Notes: generated by a model not told the origin, from the letters alone. Positions 1 through 6,729 are shown, counted from the stretch's first letter. The stretch is DNA of 25,554 nucleotides from JADKIH01 sp049363815 (GCA_049363815.1 JBMQEM010000081.1:1-25554); one strand, 5' to 3'. Numbers and translations are program-made.

Positions 1-659
1 ACCTCATCGATCATTCCATATTCTTTTGCTTCTTCCGCAGTCATCCAGTAATCACGGTCAGAATCTTTCCATACTTTATCGAAGTCTTGTCCTGAATGAG
101 ATGCAATGATCTCATAAAGTTCTTTCTTCAGTTTCTGGATCTCTCTAGCTGTGATCTCAATATCTGAAGCCTGTCCTTCTGCTCCACCCATTGGCTGATG
201 GATCATGATCCGGGCATGTTTTAAAGCAGCACGTTTTCCTTTAGCTCCGGCGCACATTAATACTGCACCCATAGAAGCAGCCATTCCTGTACAGATCGTT
301 GCAATGCTTGGTTGAATAAATTGCATTGTATCATAAATACCTAAACCTGCATAAACTGATCCACCGGGACTATTCAGGTAGATCTGGATATCTTTCTTTG
401 CATCAACAGATTCAAGAAATAAAAGCTGAGCTTGAATGATATTCGAAACATAATCATTGATTCCAACTCCAAGGAAGATGATACGATCCATCATCAGACG
501 TGAAAACACATCCATTGTTGCAATGTTCAACTGTCGCTCTTCAATGATCGTTGGAGAAATGTAATCTGCCCGTACTGCAGAAACGAAACTGTCCACTGAG
601 TGACTTCCTATTCCACGGTGCTTAACAGCATACTTACGAAATTCATCTGCGTAATTCAT
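1..659 (-). CDS. clpP: ATP-dependent Clp protease proteolytic subunit ClpP (3' end missing)
   Basis: ClpP is the serine peptidase of the two-ring ClpP chamber, which degrades proteins fed in by the ClpX or ClpA/C ATPases in the cytoplasm. I translated 219 codons from the ATG at 657-659; the frame stays open to the left edge, so the C-terminal end is outside the window. The catalytic triad is visible: Ser129 in GMAASM, His154 in MIHQP and Asp203 in DSDRDYWM. Its spacing (25 and 49 residues) equals that of E. coli ClpP. The oligomer motif SPGGSV is at 98-102. The N-terminus is about 18 residues longer than the E. coli precursor. tig lies upstream on the same strand, the usual tig-clpP order, but a terminator and a long hairpin separate them, so clpP probably has its own promoter. 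Identification is certain. Confidence 0.97.
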   Translation of the reverse strand, partial: MNYADEFRKYAVKHRGIGSHSVDSFVSAVRADYISPTIIEERQLNIATMDVFSRLMMDRIIFLGVGINDYVSNIIQAQLLFLESVDAKKDIQIYLNSPGGSVYAGLGIYDTMQFIQPSIATICTGMAASMGAVLMCAGAKGKRAALKHARIMIHQPMGGAEGQASDIEITAREIQKLKKELYEIIASHSGQDFDKVWKDSDRDYWMTAEEAKEYGMIDE

Positions 660-724
660 AATTTGTTTTTTAAAGTTTATTCTGAAATAAAAGACGGCGA
701 AATGACCAAAATATTTCAGCAGTC

Positions 725-732
725 CAAAATTA
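725..732 (-). promoter_or_regulatory. Possible -7 box of a clpP promoter
   Basis: On the minus strand this reads TAATTTTG, a full match to the Bacteroidota -7 consensus TAnnTTTG, about 65 nt before the clpP ATG. No good TTTG/TTGG -33 element is seen at the usual distance, so this is a candidate only. Confidence 0.4.
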
Positions 733-818
733 ATTAGCCGATCAAGACAGTTTGCTGAAAGGGGAATTAGTTTTCAACAGTCGTACGCACGATTCAGGTT
801 GCGGGTTGCACATAATTA

Positions 819-911
819 GTTCAAAGTTTAAAGTTCATGGTTCAAAGTTCAAAGTTCAAAGTTGGCTTCGTAGTATCCAACGAAGCCAACTTTGAACTTT
901 GAACTTTGAAC
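819..911. repeat. Perfect 32-bp inverted repeat built of 7-nt words
   Basis: Positions 840-871 and 880-911 are exact reverse complements over 32 bp, with an 8-nt spacer (872-879). The left arm is three tandem copies of the 7-mer GTTCAAA followed by GTTGGCTTCGT; the right arm mirrors it. Degenerate copies of the same word lie just outside at 819-837 (AGTTCAAAGTTTAAAGTTC). It fills the tig-clpP gap directly beyond the tig terminator. As RNA from either strand it would form a very stable hairpin. The rest of the 660-963 gap holds the clpP leader and the terminator; I see no gene in it. Confidence 0.95.
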
Positions 912-950
912 AAAAAAAAGGTCGATACAATGTACCGACCCAGTTTTTTT
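911..950 (-). terminator. Rho-independent terminator of tig
   Basis: On the minus strand a stem GGTCG-(mismatch)-GTA pairs 932-940 with 920-928 around a 3-nt loop. It is followed by eight T (912-919) and preceded by an A-run (944-950 complement). It begins about 14 nt past the tig stop. The flanking A/T runs make it usable in both directions. Confidence 0.85.
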
Positions 951-963
951 ACGAATTACGATC

Positions 964-2337
964 TTAGTGATGGTGCTCCACCTCATGTTGGGTCTTTTCA
1001 TTCATCTTATCGACCCATTCCTGATATGGCATTTCGATCATATCAAGTTTGATTTCCTTTTTCAAAACATCAAAGACTTTATTATCTCTGATAATTCGTT
1101 CTACTCTTTCACCGTTATTTTCTGACTGCAGATAATTATTTGCAAGTTCCATCAGTTTTTCATCTTCAGGAGCAGGTACGCCATATTGTGAGAATTGCTG
1201 AACTACCATTTGTTTAGCTACTTCATTTACTTCTTCCGGACTTACCTGAACATTGTTTGCACTTGCAATTTTTTCCTGAACAAGGTTCCATCTCAGATCT
1301 TCAGAAATATGGTAGTAATCGTGATCAAAAGTATGCTCATCAACTTCTTTTTCCTGGTTTGCCTTCAGCATTCTTTTCAGGAATTCATCAGGTAGAGGGA
1401 AAGAATTATTTTCGAGATAAGCCAGCTTCAGGTCTTTACGTAGTTTTTTATCGCTTTCTTTTTCAAAATAAGAAGCGATTCCTTCACTGATCTTTGTCCT
1501 GAATTCGTCTTCCGAACTTACCACACCTGGTCCGAATAATTTATCGAACAATTCCTGATTCAATTCTGCTTTCTCAACCTTGTTCACTGTCATGATCGTA
1601 AAACGGTATGCAGATCTTAAAGCCGGGCTGTCTTTATCAACTTTAAGCAAAGCTGAAACTTCAGCTTCACCATAGAAGGTATCAATTGGAGTAAAATCAA
1701 TTGTTTCTTCTTTTTTCAGTCCGACAAATTTTGATCTTTTCTGTACATCGGTGATCAATTCAACAGACAAAGTTGTTGTTGTTTTATTTCCACCTTCTTT
1801 GATCTGTCCTTCTTCATCAAGCTCGTTGAATTCGCCGTAAAAGATCGTAGTTTCATCAGACACTTCCGGATTTGAAAACTTACCATAACGGCGGCGGATA
1901 TCATTGATATCATCTTCCACCATTTTTTGATCGATCTTAACGAGGTAGTATGGAATTTTCGAGGAAGGAGTCACGACATTGAAAGCCGGAGCCAGACCGA
2001 CTTCATATTCAAATTTAAAATCCCGGCCATCTTCAAAGATGATCTCATCCGATGAGCGTTTTGGAAGCGGAGAACCAAGAACTTCAATTTTATTTGAATA
2101 AATATATTTTCCAAGTTCCTCACTTAGCATCCGGTTCAGTTCTTCGACCAGAACTGCTTTTCCATACATCTTTTTCACCATTCCGATCGGAACATGACCG
2201 GGACGGAAACCGGGAACTTTAGCAGTTTTAACATAATTACGGAGAACAGAATTCACACGACCCTGATAATCTTCAGGCTTCAATTCAATCGAGATGATCG
2301 CATTGAGATCATCAATCTGATTTTTGGAAATATTCAT
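964..2337 (-). CDS. tig: Trigger factor, ribosome-associated chaperone
   Basis: Trigger factor binds the ribosome exit tunnel through protein L23 and shields nascent chains. The ribosome-docking signature GFRPGHVP is present. I place the start at the ATG at 2335-2337 (MNISKNQ, 457 aa). An upstream GTG at 2358 would add seven residues and abuts a hairpin. With the ATG start, the docking motif falls at residues 43-50, as in E. coli Tig. The order is N-terminal ribosome-binding domain (about 1-145), a divergent FKBP-like domain (about 150-245) and the helical C-terminal chaperone domain. The protein ends in a histidine-rich tail (HEVEHHH), an oddity that could bind metal. No separate promoter is obvious; tRNA-Leu lies 61 nt upstream on the same strand. 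Confidence 0.95.
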   Translation of the reverse strand: MNISKNQIDDLNAIISIELKPEDYQGRVNSVLRNYVKTAKVPGFRPGHVPIGMVKKMYGKAVLVEELNRMLSEELGKYIYSNKIEVLGSPLPKRSSDEIIFEDGRDFKFEYEVGLAPAFNVVTPSSKIPYYLVKIDQKMVEDDINDIRRRYGKFSNPEVSDETTIFYGEFNELDEEGQIKEGGNKTTTTLSVELITDVQKRSKFVGLKKEETIDFTPIDTFYGEAEVSALLKVDKDSPALRSAYRFTIMTVNKVEKAELNQELFDKLFGPGVVSSEDEFRTKISEGIASYFEKESDKKLRKDLKLAYLENNSFPLPDEFLKRMLKANQEKEVDEHTFDHDYYHISEDLRWNLVQEKIASANNVQVSPEEVNEVAKQMVVQQFSQYGVPAPEDEKLMELANNYLQSENNGERVERIIRDNKVFDVLKKEIKLDMIEMPYQEWVDKMNEKTQHEVEHHH

Positions 2338-2360
2338 GTCATGAATGGGTTTAAACACAA

Positions 2361-2381
2361 AATCCCGAAATATTCGGGATT
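2361..2381 (-). terminator. Hairpin between tRNA-Leu and tig (weak terminator or attenuator)
   Basis: AATCCCGAA (2361-2369) and TTCGGGATT (2373-2381) form a perfect 9-bp stem with a 3-nt loop. On the minus strand the stem ends in GGGATTTTG, so the T-tract is short. It lies 17 nt beyond the tRNA and 23 nt before the tig ATG. It could end the tRNA transcript, define its 3' side, or sit in the tig leader. Confidence 0.6.
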
Positions 2382-2398
2382 TATGAGGTTAAAGTTAG

Positions 2399-2478
2399 TG
2401 CGGGCGGAGGGAGTCGAACCCACACGGTTGCCCGCTAGATCCTAAGTCTAGTGCGTCTGCCAGTTTCGCCACGCCCGC
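2399..2478 (-). tRNA. tRNA-Leu (anticodon UAG)
   Basis: An 80-nt cloverleaf reads on the minus strand. The acceptor arm GCGGGCG pairs with CGCCCGC, and the discriminator is A as expected for leucine tRNAs. The anticodon stem CTAGA/TCTAG encloses the loop CTTAGGA, giving anticodon TAG. The T arm contains GGTTCGACTCC. The variable arm is long (class II), which fits leucine. CCA is not encoded. It reads the CUN leucine codons. Confidence 0.95.
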
Positions 2479-2523
2479 GATTAACAATATTATTTAGAAG
2501 AACGTTTCTTTCAAAACGGGACG

Positions 2524-2555
2524 CGAAGATACATTAAAATTATTTGAAACTCCAA
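2524..2555 (-). promoter_or_regulatory. tRNA-Leu promoter
   Basis: The minus strand reads TTGG (2555-2552), a 20-nt spacer and TATCTTCG (2531-2524). This fits the Bacteroidota -33/-7 arrangement with the TTCG form of the -7 box. It would start transcription about 40 nt before the mature tRNA 5' end. Transcription may continue into tig. Confidence 0.65.
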
Positions 2556-2579
2556 CACTTAATTTATGGAAAAATTGAT

Positions 2580-2610
2580 TTTCCTGATCTTTCAGGAAAT
2601 TGTATCATTG
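2580..2610 (+). promoter_or_regulatory. Candidate promoter and overlapping palindrome for the ECF sigma gene
   Basis: TATCATTG at 2603-2610 differs by one base from TAnnTTTG and has TTTT at 2579-2582 about 20 nt upstream. The spacer contains a perfect 8-bp inverted repeat, TTTCCTGA (2580-2587) and TCAGGAAA (2592-2599), separated by 4 nt. A palindrome between promoter boxes is a plausible operator; no cognate regulator can be named. Confidence 0.4.
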
Positions 2611-2644
2611 ACCAAACGTTACTTCTAATTAAACGCTACTGATT

Positions 2645-3199
2645 TTGAGATTTTTAAGGTCAAAAAATCCATCTTTACTTTCTGATACAGAACTGATCAA
2701 CGATTTCCGCAAGACAGGCAATCCGTCGATCATCGGAGTTTTTTTTGACAGATATAGTCATCTGGTGTATTCAGTAAGCTATAATTATCTCAAAGATGAA
2801 GAAGATTGTAAAGATGCAGTTCTGCACATTTTTGAGAATCTCAGTCGAGACCTCCAGCGTTATGAGATCAAAAACTTCTCCTCCTGGTTACATGTAGTAA
2901 CAAAAAATCATAGTTTACGTCAACTTTCAAAAAGGAAAGAAACAACACCTCTATCCTATCAAACGGAGTTGATCGAAGAAGAAGATTCAGTTCCTGAGTT
3001 TAACATTCATTTACCGAATCTGGCAACAGCCATGGATCAGCTCAATGCCGATCAAAAACTCTGCATAGAATTGTTCTATATTCAGGAATTGTCATACAAA
3101 GAAATAACAGAGAAAACAGGCTTTAATCTTAATCAGGTGAAGAGCTTTATTCAGAATGGAAAAAGGAATCTGAAATTAATTTTACTGAATAAAAAATAA
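2645..3199 (+). CDS. ECF-type RNA polymerase sigma factor
   Basis: This 184-aa protein has the two-domain ECF layout. Sigma region 2 spans about 25-95, with FDRYSHLVYSV, the run DEEDCKDAV and the promoter-melting segment NFSSWLHVVTKNH. Region 4 is a helix-turn-helix at about 130-178 with QLNADQKLCIELFYIQELSYKEI. The start is probably the TTG at 2645 (MRFLRSKN): an in-frame TAA lies at 2630-2632, no ATG or GTG lies between, and the first internal ATG is deep in the protein. The zinc-finger membrane protein follows after a single base, so the two are almost surely co-transcribed and form a sigma/anti-sigma pair. The family is confident; the controlled genes and the signal are unknown. Confidence 0.88.
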   Translation: MRFLRSKNPSLLSDTELINDFRKTGNPSIIGVFFDRYSHLVYSVSYNYLKDEEDCKDAVLHIFENLSRDLQRYEIKNFSSWLHVVTKNHSLRQLSKRKETTPLSYQTELIEEEDSVPEFNIHLPNLATAMDQLNADQKLCIELFYIQELSYKEITEKTGFNLNQVKSFIQNGKRNLKLILLNKK

Positions 3200-3200
3200 A

Positions 3201-3530
3201 GTGAATTATCAATCATCGAAATATAACCACCTCACGGGAGAAGAGATCTTTGCTTATCATAGCAAGCAACTCTCAGCCCGGGAAATGCACCGCATAGAAA
3301 AGCATATGCAGGAATGCTCTTTTTGTGAAGAAGCTATGAATGGTTTTTCTAAAATGGACGATTCGCTTAAATCGGTGAATATAATTCGTGACCTCCGCAT
3401 AAAAGGAAGAAAGAAATTCAATTCGAAAAAAAGTGCATTTGATTTTATAGGAGTAAATACACTGATCGTCTTCTTGTTTATCATAGGCATGTTGATCTTT
3501 GTTGCTGTTTTTGTGATGCGAATGAAATGA
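3201..3530 (+). CDS. Small membrane-anchored zinc-finger protein, probable anti-sigma factor
   Basis: The 109-aa product carries HMQECSFC at 35-42, the H-x3-C-x2-C core of zinc-finger (zf-HC2/ZAS-like) anti-sigma domains. It is preceded by a helix with another histidine (His30). Residues 82-106 form one strongly hydrophobic segment, and only three residues follow it. The protein would therefore be cytoplasmic with a C-terminal membrane anchor and no periplasmic sensor domain. It starts with GTG one base after the sigma-factor stop, which implies translational coupling. I infer that it holds the upstream ECF sigma factor inactive at the membrane; with no sensor domain of its own, the signal may arrive through a partner. 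Confidence 0.72.
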   Translation: MNYQSSKYNHLTGEEIFAYHSKQLSAREMHRIEKHMQECSFCEEAMNGFSKMDDSLKSVNIIRDLRIKGRKKFNSKKSAFDFIGVNTLIVFLFIIGMLIFVAVFVMRMK

Positions 3531-3611
3531 AACAGAATTTGTAAATTGGGATTCGACCTTTGAACGAACCCTGCTTTTATTTATGAATTTATTTTTAATT
3601 TTTAAATGTCC

Positions 3612-3619
3612 TATCTTCG
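3612..3619 (+). promoter_or_regulatory. -7 promoter box (TATCTTCG) of the flavin-reductase gene
   Basis: TATCTTCG matches the TAnnTTCG form seen before several genes here. It lies 20 nt before the ATG at 3640 and follows a very A/T-rich stretch with TTTA at 3588-3591. It falls inside the longest possible reading frame, which argues that the start at 3583 is not used. Confidence 0.6.
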
Positions 3620-3639
3620 CTGCTCAATCAATTCCCCCT

Positions 3640-4536
3640 ATGCTTAAGATCGATCCCAAAGAAATAAAAACCGGAATTCTCCATAGCTACATGCTTTCTG
3701 CCATTGCACCGCGTCCGATAGCTTTTGCAAGTACAGTGGATAAAGACGGCAATATGAATCTCGCGCCATTCAGTTTTTTCAATGCATTTGGAAGTAATCC
3801 ACCTACTGTTGTCTTTTCTCCTGCAAGGAGAGTTCGTGACAATACGATCAAACATACGCTTGAAAATATTTACGAAACAAAGGAGGTGGTCATTAATGTT
3901 GTCAATTATGCAATGGTCCATCAGATGTCGCTTGCCAGTTCTGAATATCCAAAAGGTGTTTCCGAATTTGTTAAAGCCGGCTTTACTCCGGTCAAATCAG
4001 AGTTGATCCGCCCATTCAGGGTCAAGGAATCACCGGTTCAGATGGAATGTAAAGTTGTTGAAGTAAAAGAAATGGGTGACCAGGGCGGTGCAGCGAACCT
4101 GATCATTTGCGAAATCCTTTTGATGCATATCGATGAAAGTGTTCTGACAGAAGACAACAAGATCGATAGTCAAAAGTTAGATCTGGTTGCAAGAATGGGT
4201 GGAGATCTTTATTGCAGGGCATCAGGGTCAGCAATATTTGATGTGGCAAAACCAAACAGTTCTTTAGGTATGGGGATTGATCAATTACCGGAATCGATCC
4301 GGAACAGCAACATCCTTACCGGCAACAATTTAGGGCAACTTGGGAATGTGAAAAATTTTCCGGAGCCTTCCGACATTGACGAATTCCGCCGAAAGGATTT
4401 TATGAAAGCGTTGTTTTCGAAATATGGTCATGATGATAAAATGTTACAAGGAAAGATCCATGAATTAGCAAAAACTCTTTTAGAACAAAAGCATGTGGAA
4501 GAAGCCTGGAAAGTGTTGCTTTGTTTGAACAAATAA
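3640..4536 (+). CDS. Flavin reductase-like (FMN-binding split-barrel) protein
   Basis: The 298-aa product belongs to the flavin-reductase-like FMN-binding split-barrel family (DIM6/NTAB type). These are cytoplasmic flavoproteins that reduce flavin with NAD(P)H or use bound FMN for another oxidoreduction. Family signatures are APRPIAFAST at 23-32, NLAPFSFFNAFGSNPP and KHTLENI in the flavin-binding part, then the barrel through about residue 200. A further segment of about 95 residues (from DLYCRAS) makes it longer than the minimal domain. I chose the ATG at 3640 because the earlier start at 3583 would translate through the -7 box at 3612-3619. The 4-TM gene follows after 18 nt. The substrate cannot be told from sequence. 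Confidence 0.82.
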   Translation: MLKIDPKEIKTGILHSYMLSAIAPRPIAFASTVDKDGNMNLAPFSFFNAFGSNPPTVVFSPARRVRDNTIKHTLENIYETKEVVINVVNYAMVHQMSLASSEYPKGVSEFVKAGFTPVKSELIRPFRVKESPVQMECKVVEVKEMGDQGGAANLIICEILLMHIDESVLTEDNKIDSQKLDLVARMGGDLYCRASGSAIFDVAKPNSSLGMGIDQLPESIRNSNILTGNNLGQLGNVKNFPEPSDIDEFRRKDFMKALFSKYGHDDKMLQGKIHELAKTLLEQKHVEEAWKVLLCLNK

Positions 4537-4554
4537 ATTATGTAGGTTTGAAAA

Positions 4555-4917
4555 ATGTCAAACGGTTTTTTCACCAGCGTCCTTCTTCAGCTTACAATTG
4601 AATACTGGTATTTTACATTCCTTGCTTTATTAATAAAATTTTTCTTGCTCCGGTATATTACAACAGGAACAACTCTGAAAGCTACTGCAATGTTTTTTAC
4701 AGGGACGTTTGTGTTTTTTTCTTTTGCATGTATTGGAGGATTTATTTTTTCTTCCGTCAACTTAATGGCCATTCCCTTTCTGATGTTTGCTCTTGCACTT
4801 GCAATGGAAACAATTGTCTGTGTAATGATATTCAGTACTTCCGGTCAAAGAACCTTTATCCCACTTCTTATTTCGAATTTTATATTGTTTCTTCTTTTAT
4901 TTAGCCAGGTACTATAA
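4555..4917 (+). CDS. Small integral membrane protein with four hydrophobic segments
   Basis: I do not recognise a family. The 120-aa product has four hydrophobic stretches, roughly residues 8-34, 38-62, 66-90 and 97-119, with few charges, so it is likely an inner-membrane four-helix protein with both termini on the same side. It follows the flavin-reductase-like gene by 18 nt on the same strand, with no terminator between, so the two are probably co-transcribed. Real gene status rests on this coupling, the ATG start and the membrane-like composition. Confidence 0.6.
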   Translation: MSNGFFTSVLLQLTIEYWYFTFLALLIKFFLLRYITTGTTLKATAMFFTGTFVFFSFACIGGFIFSSVNLMAIPFLMFALALAMETIVCVMIFSTSGQRTFIPLLISNFILFLLLFSQVL

Positions 4918-4924
4918 ACGATCT

Positions 4925-4999
4925 CCGCAAATTCTGCGGGGTCTGCGTGTAAAAATTAAGCGCAAAATTTTCCCGCTGATTCCGCTGATTCCGCTGATT
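4925..4999. repeat. Short intergenic repeat cluster (3 x 9-nt tandem plus small hairpin)
   Basis: CCGCTGATT occurs three times in exact tandem at 4973-4999. Just upstream, CCGCA (4925-4929) and TGCGG (4935-4939) make a 5-bp hairpin, followed by another TCTGCG word. The 164-nt gap between the 4-TM gene and the DUF4476 signal sequence holds no other feature except the sigma-54-like site near its end. Confidence 0.8.
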
Positions 5000-5082
5000 T
5001 TGTGCAGAAAACATGATTGCTGGACATCCTGGTTGTTTTTCTTCAGCTGCCCTATTCAATAAAAAATCAACTTAAAAAACTT

Positions 5083-5098
5083 TGGCACACGAATTGGA
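5083..5098 (+). promoter_or_regulatory. Sigma-54-like promoter (-24/-12) before the DUF4476 gene
   Basis: TGGCAC (5083-5088), four to five bases, then TTGGA (5094-5098) resembles the sigma-54 consensus TGGCACG-N4-TTGCA. The -24 GG is intact; the -12 GC is GG here. Transcription would begin near 5110, about 20 nt before the ATG at 5130. No standard TAnnTTTG box is visible in this gap. Confidence 0.4.
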
Positions 5099-5129
5099 AT
5101 TGCTCTCGAAACAATTAAAAATCCAATTT

Positions 5130-5822
5130 ATGAAAAAGGTAATCTTTACACTACTCATCCAGATTCTTGTAACAATATCCGTAGCGCATGCGCAAGGATC
5201 TGTATTAAATCTGCGCACGAATGGTAATTATCTTTTTGCTGTTCAGGTAGACAATCAATATGTAAGTGCTCCCGACAGAGATTTTACAATTCAGAATCTG
5301 AATCCCGGAAATCATTTTGTACGAATCTTCAGGGCGAGAGGCGGATACAACTTACGTGAAGTTTTTAGTGGATACGTTAACATTCCATTCAATTCAGCAG
5401 TCAATGCTGTATATGAAAGAACCGGAAGAATCAGAATTGTGAATATTCTCGCGCTAGCTCCAATATATACATATCCTGACAACCACTGTAACAATCCTTA
5501 CCAAACGCAGGTTGTGTATCAAAACGTTATCACTCCAATTTGTGATAGTGAATTTAACCAACTATTACACACCTTAAGTAATATCAACTTCGATAGTTCA
5601 CGTCTGAGTGTTTCCAAACAGATCATTTCAGATAAATATCTGACCACTGATCAGGTAATAAGGATCATGAATCTGTTCACCTTCGATTCAAGCAGACTGG
5701 ATTTTGCAAAATATGCATATGCAAGAACCGTAGACCGCAGCAGGTATTTTCAAACCTACAATTCGTTTACTTTTAATAGCAGTGTGGATGAGTTGAGTGA
5801 TTATATAGCGAGGTATTCTTAA
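5130..5822 (+). CDS. Secreted DUF4476-domain protein
   Basis: The 230-aa product begins with a clear signal peptide (MKKVIFTLLIQILVTISVAHA, cleavage near AHA-QG). The C-terminal part (about 135-230) is a DUF4476 domain: helical repeats with the recurring phrase F(D/N)SSRL or FNSSV (INFDSSRLSVSKQI, FTFDSSRLDFAKY, FTFNSSVDEL). The middle part resembles a beta-rich domain with a PEGA-like feel (NLNPGNHFVRIFRARGG). I chose the ATG at 5130; the longer frame from TTG at 5082 would place 16 charged residues before the signal peptide and run through the sigma-54-like site. The function of DUF4476 proteins is not known to me; the product should be periplasmic or surface-exposed. Confidence 0.8.
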   Translation: MKKVIFTLLIQILVTISVAHAQGSVLNLRTNGNYLFAVQVDNQYVSAPDRDFTIQNLNPGNHFVRIFRARGGYNLREVFSGYVNIPFNSAVNAVYERTGRIRIVNILALAPIYTYPDNHCNNPYQTQVVYQNVITPICDSEFNQLLHTLSNINFDSSRLSVSKQIISDKYLTTDQVIRIMNLFTFDSSRLDFAKYAYARTVDRSRYFQTYNSFTFNSSVDELSDYIARYS

Positions 5823-5899
5823 GCTAAAAGAAAAAAGCCAAAAGAAAAAAGGTCCGGAATTCCCAGACCTATTTTCTTTTGGCATTTTTCTTTTAGCTT
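5821..5899. repeat. Near-perfect 34-bp inverted repeat at a convergent gene junction (likely bidirectional terminator)
   Basis: Positions 5821-5854 and 5866-5899 are reverse complements at 32 of 34 positions, with an 11-nt loop. The left arm is a tandem of two 14-nt words (AGCTAAAAGAAAAA, AGCCAAAAGAAAAA). It begins at the DUF4476 stop codon and ends 17 nt before the dNK stop on the other strand. The A-rich and T-rich arms allow termination both ways. Confidence 0.9.
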
Positions 5900-5915
5900 T
5901 TAATTCGTGGCTTTA

Positions 5916-6671
5916 TTAAAAAAGCCCGTTAATCTCAGCATTGATCTTATTAATGATCTTTCCCATGTCCTCCTGATTGTCAGCGAAATTAAGATCATCG
6001 ATATCAATGATCAATAATTTTCCGGAATCATAAGTTGAGATCCATGCTTCATAGCGCTCATTCAATCTTTTCAGATAATCGATACGGATAGAATTTTCAT
6101 AATCACGACCACGGCGACTGATCTGATTTACCAGAGTCGGAACACTTGCACGCAGATAGATCAGAAGATCAGGAGGAGAAACAAACTTCGTCATCACAGC
6201 AAAAAGTGATTGGTAGTTATTGAAATCTCTTGTCGTCATCAGACCCATAGAATGAAGATTCGGGGCGAAAATGTGAGCATCTTCGTAAATGGTCCTGTCC
6301 TGAATTACGGTTTTACCACTTTGGCGAATTTTTGCGATCTGTTCGAAACGTGAATTAAGGAAATAGATCTGAAGGTTGAACGACCAGCGTTGCATGTCTT
6401 CATAGAAATCGTTCAGGTAAGGATTGTCATCAACATCTTCATAATGTGCTTCCCATTTCATGTTTTTGGAAAGCAAATTCGTTAATGTAGTTTTCCCTGC
6501 ACCAATATTTCCTGCAATTGCAATGTGCAGCGGCGCTAATTGTTTTTTGGTTGGCGCATATTTTTCTGTAGCTTTTACAGTTGCAGCCTTTGCAGTTGAT
6601 TTGGTAGTTGGTTCAGACTTCACGGTTGATTTATGATTCGTTTTCCGCAATGAAATGCTTTTAGAAGCCAT
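5916..6671 (-). CDS. Deoxynucleoside kinase (dNK/dCK/dGK family) with basic N-terminal extension
   Basis: This 251-aa protein phosphorylates deoxynucleosides with ATP in nucleotide salvage. Visible motifs are the P-loop GNIGAGKT (54-61), the ED pair of the substrate pocket (78-79), the DRT motif (125-127) and the Arg-rich lid RRGRDYE (186-192). The catalytic part of about 204 residues is typical for Bacteroidota. It is preceded by about 47 residues rich in Lys, Thr, Ser and Ala with no predicted fold. Between the ATG at 6671 and the P-loop the only other candidate start is GTG at codon 17, so an extension of 30 residues or more seems real. It follows the beta-propeller-like gene by 58 nt and may belong to the fabD cluster. 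Exact nucleoside preference cannot be read. Confidence 0.88.
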   Translation of the reverse strand: MASKSISLRKTNHKSTVKSEPTTKSTAKAATVKATEKYAPTKKQLAPLHIAIAGNIGAGKTTLTNLLSKNMKWEAHYEDVDDNPYLNDFYEDMQRWSFNLQIYFLNSRFEQIAKIRQSGKTVIQDRTIYEDAHIFAPNLHSMGLMTTRDFNNYQSLFAVMTKFVSPPDLLIYLRASVPTLVNQISRRGRDYENSIRIDYLKRLNERYEAWISTYDSGKLLIIDIDDLNFADNQEDMGKIINKINAEINGLF

Positions 6672-6729
6672 GGGGATATTTTTTGGTTTTGGTTAAGTTC
6701 GTGTTTATTCAAAATAAAGTTCGCTAAAG

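Noticed and set aside
840..911. Possible CRISPR or mobile-element end
   Set aside because: A single palindrome without spacers, target duplication or transposase; the arms meet across only 8 nt.
2194..2445. 83-codon plus-strand frame ending in RAEGVEPTRLPARS
   Set aside because: It runs through the tRNA-Leu gene; the C-terminal string is the well-known false translation of a tRNA T arm.
3628..3921. 97-codon frame antisense to the flavin reductase
   Set aside because: Fully overlaps a real gene, no start signal or recognisable domain.
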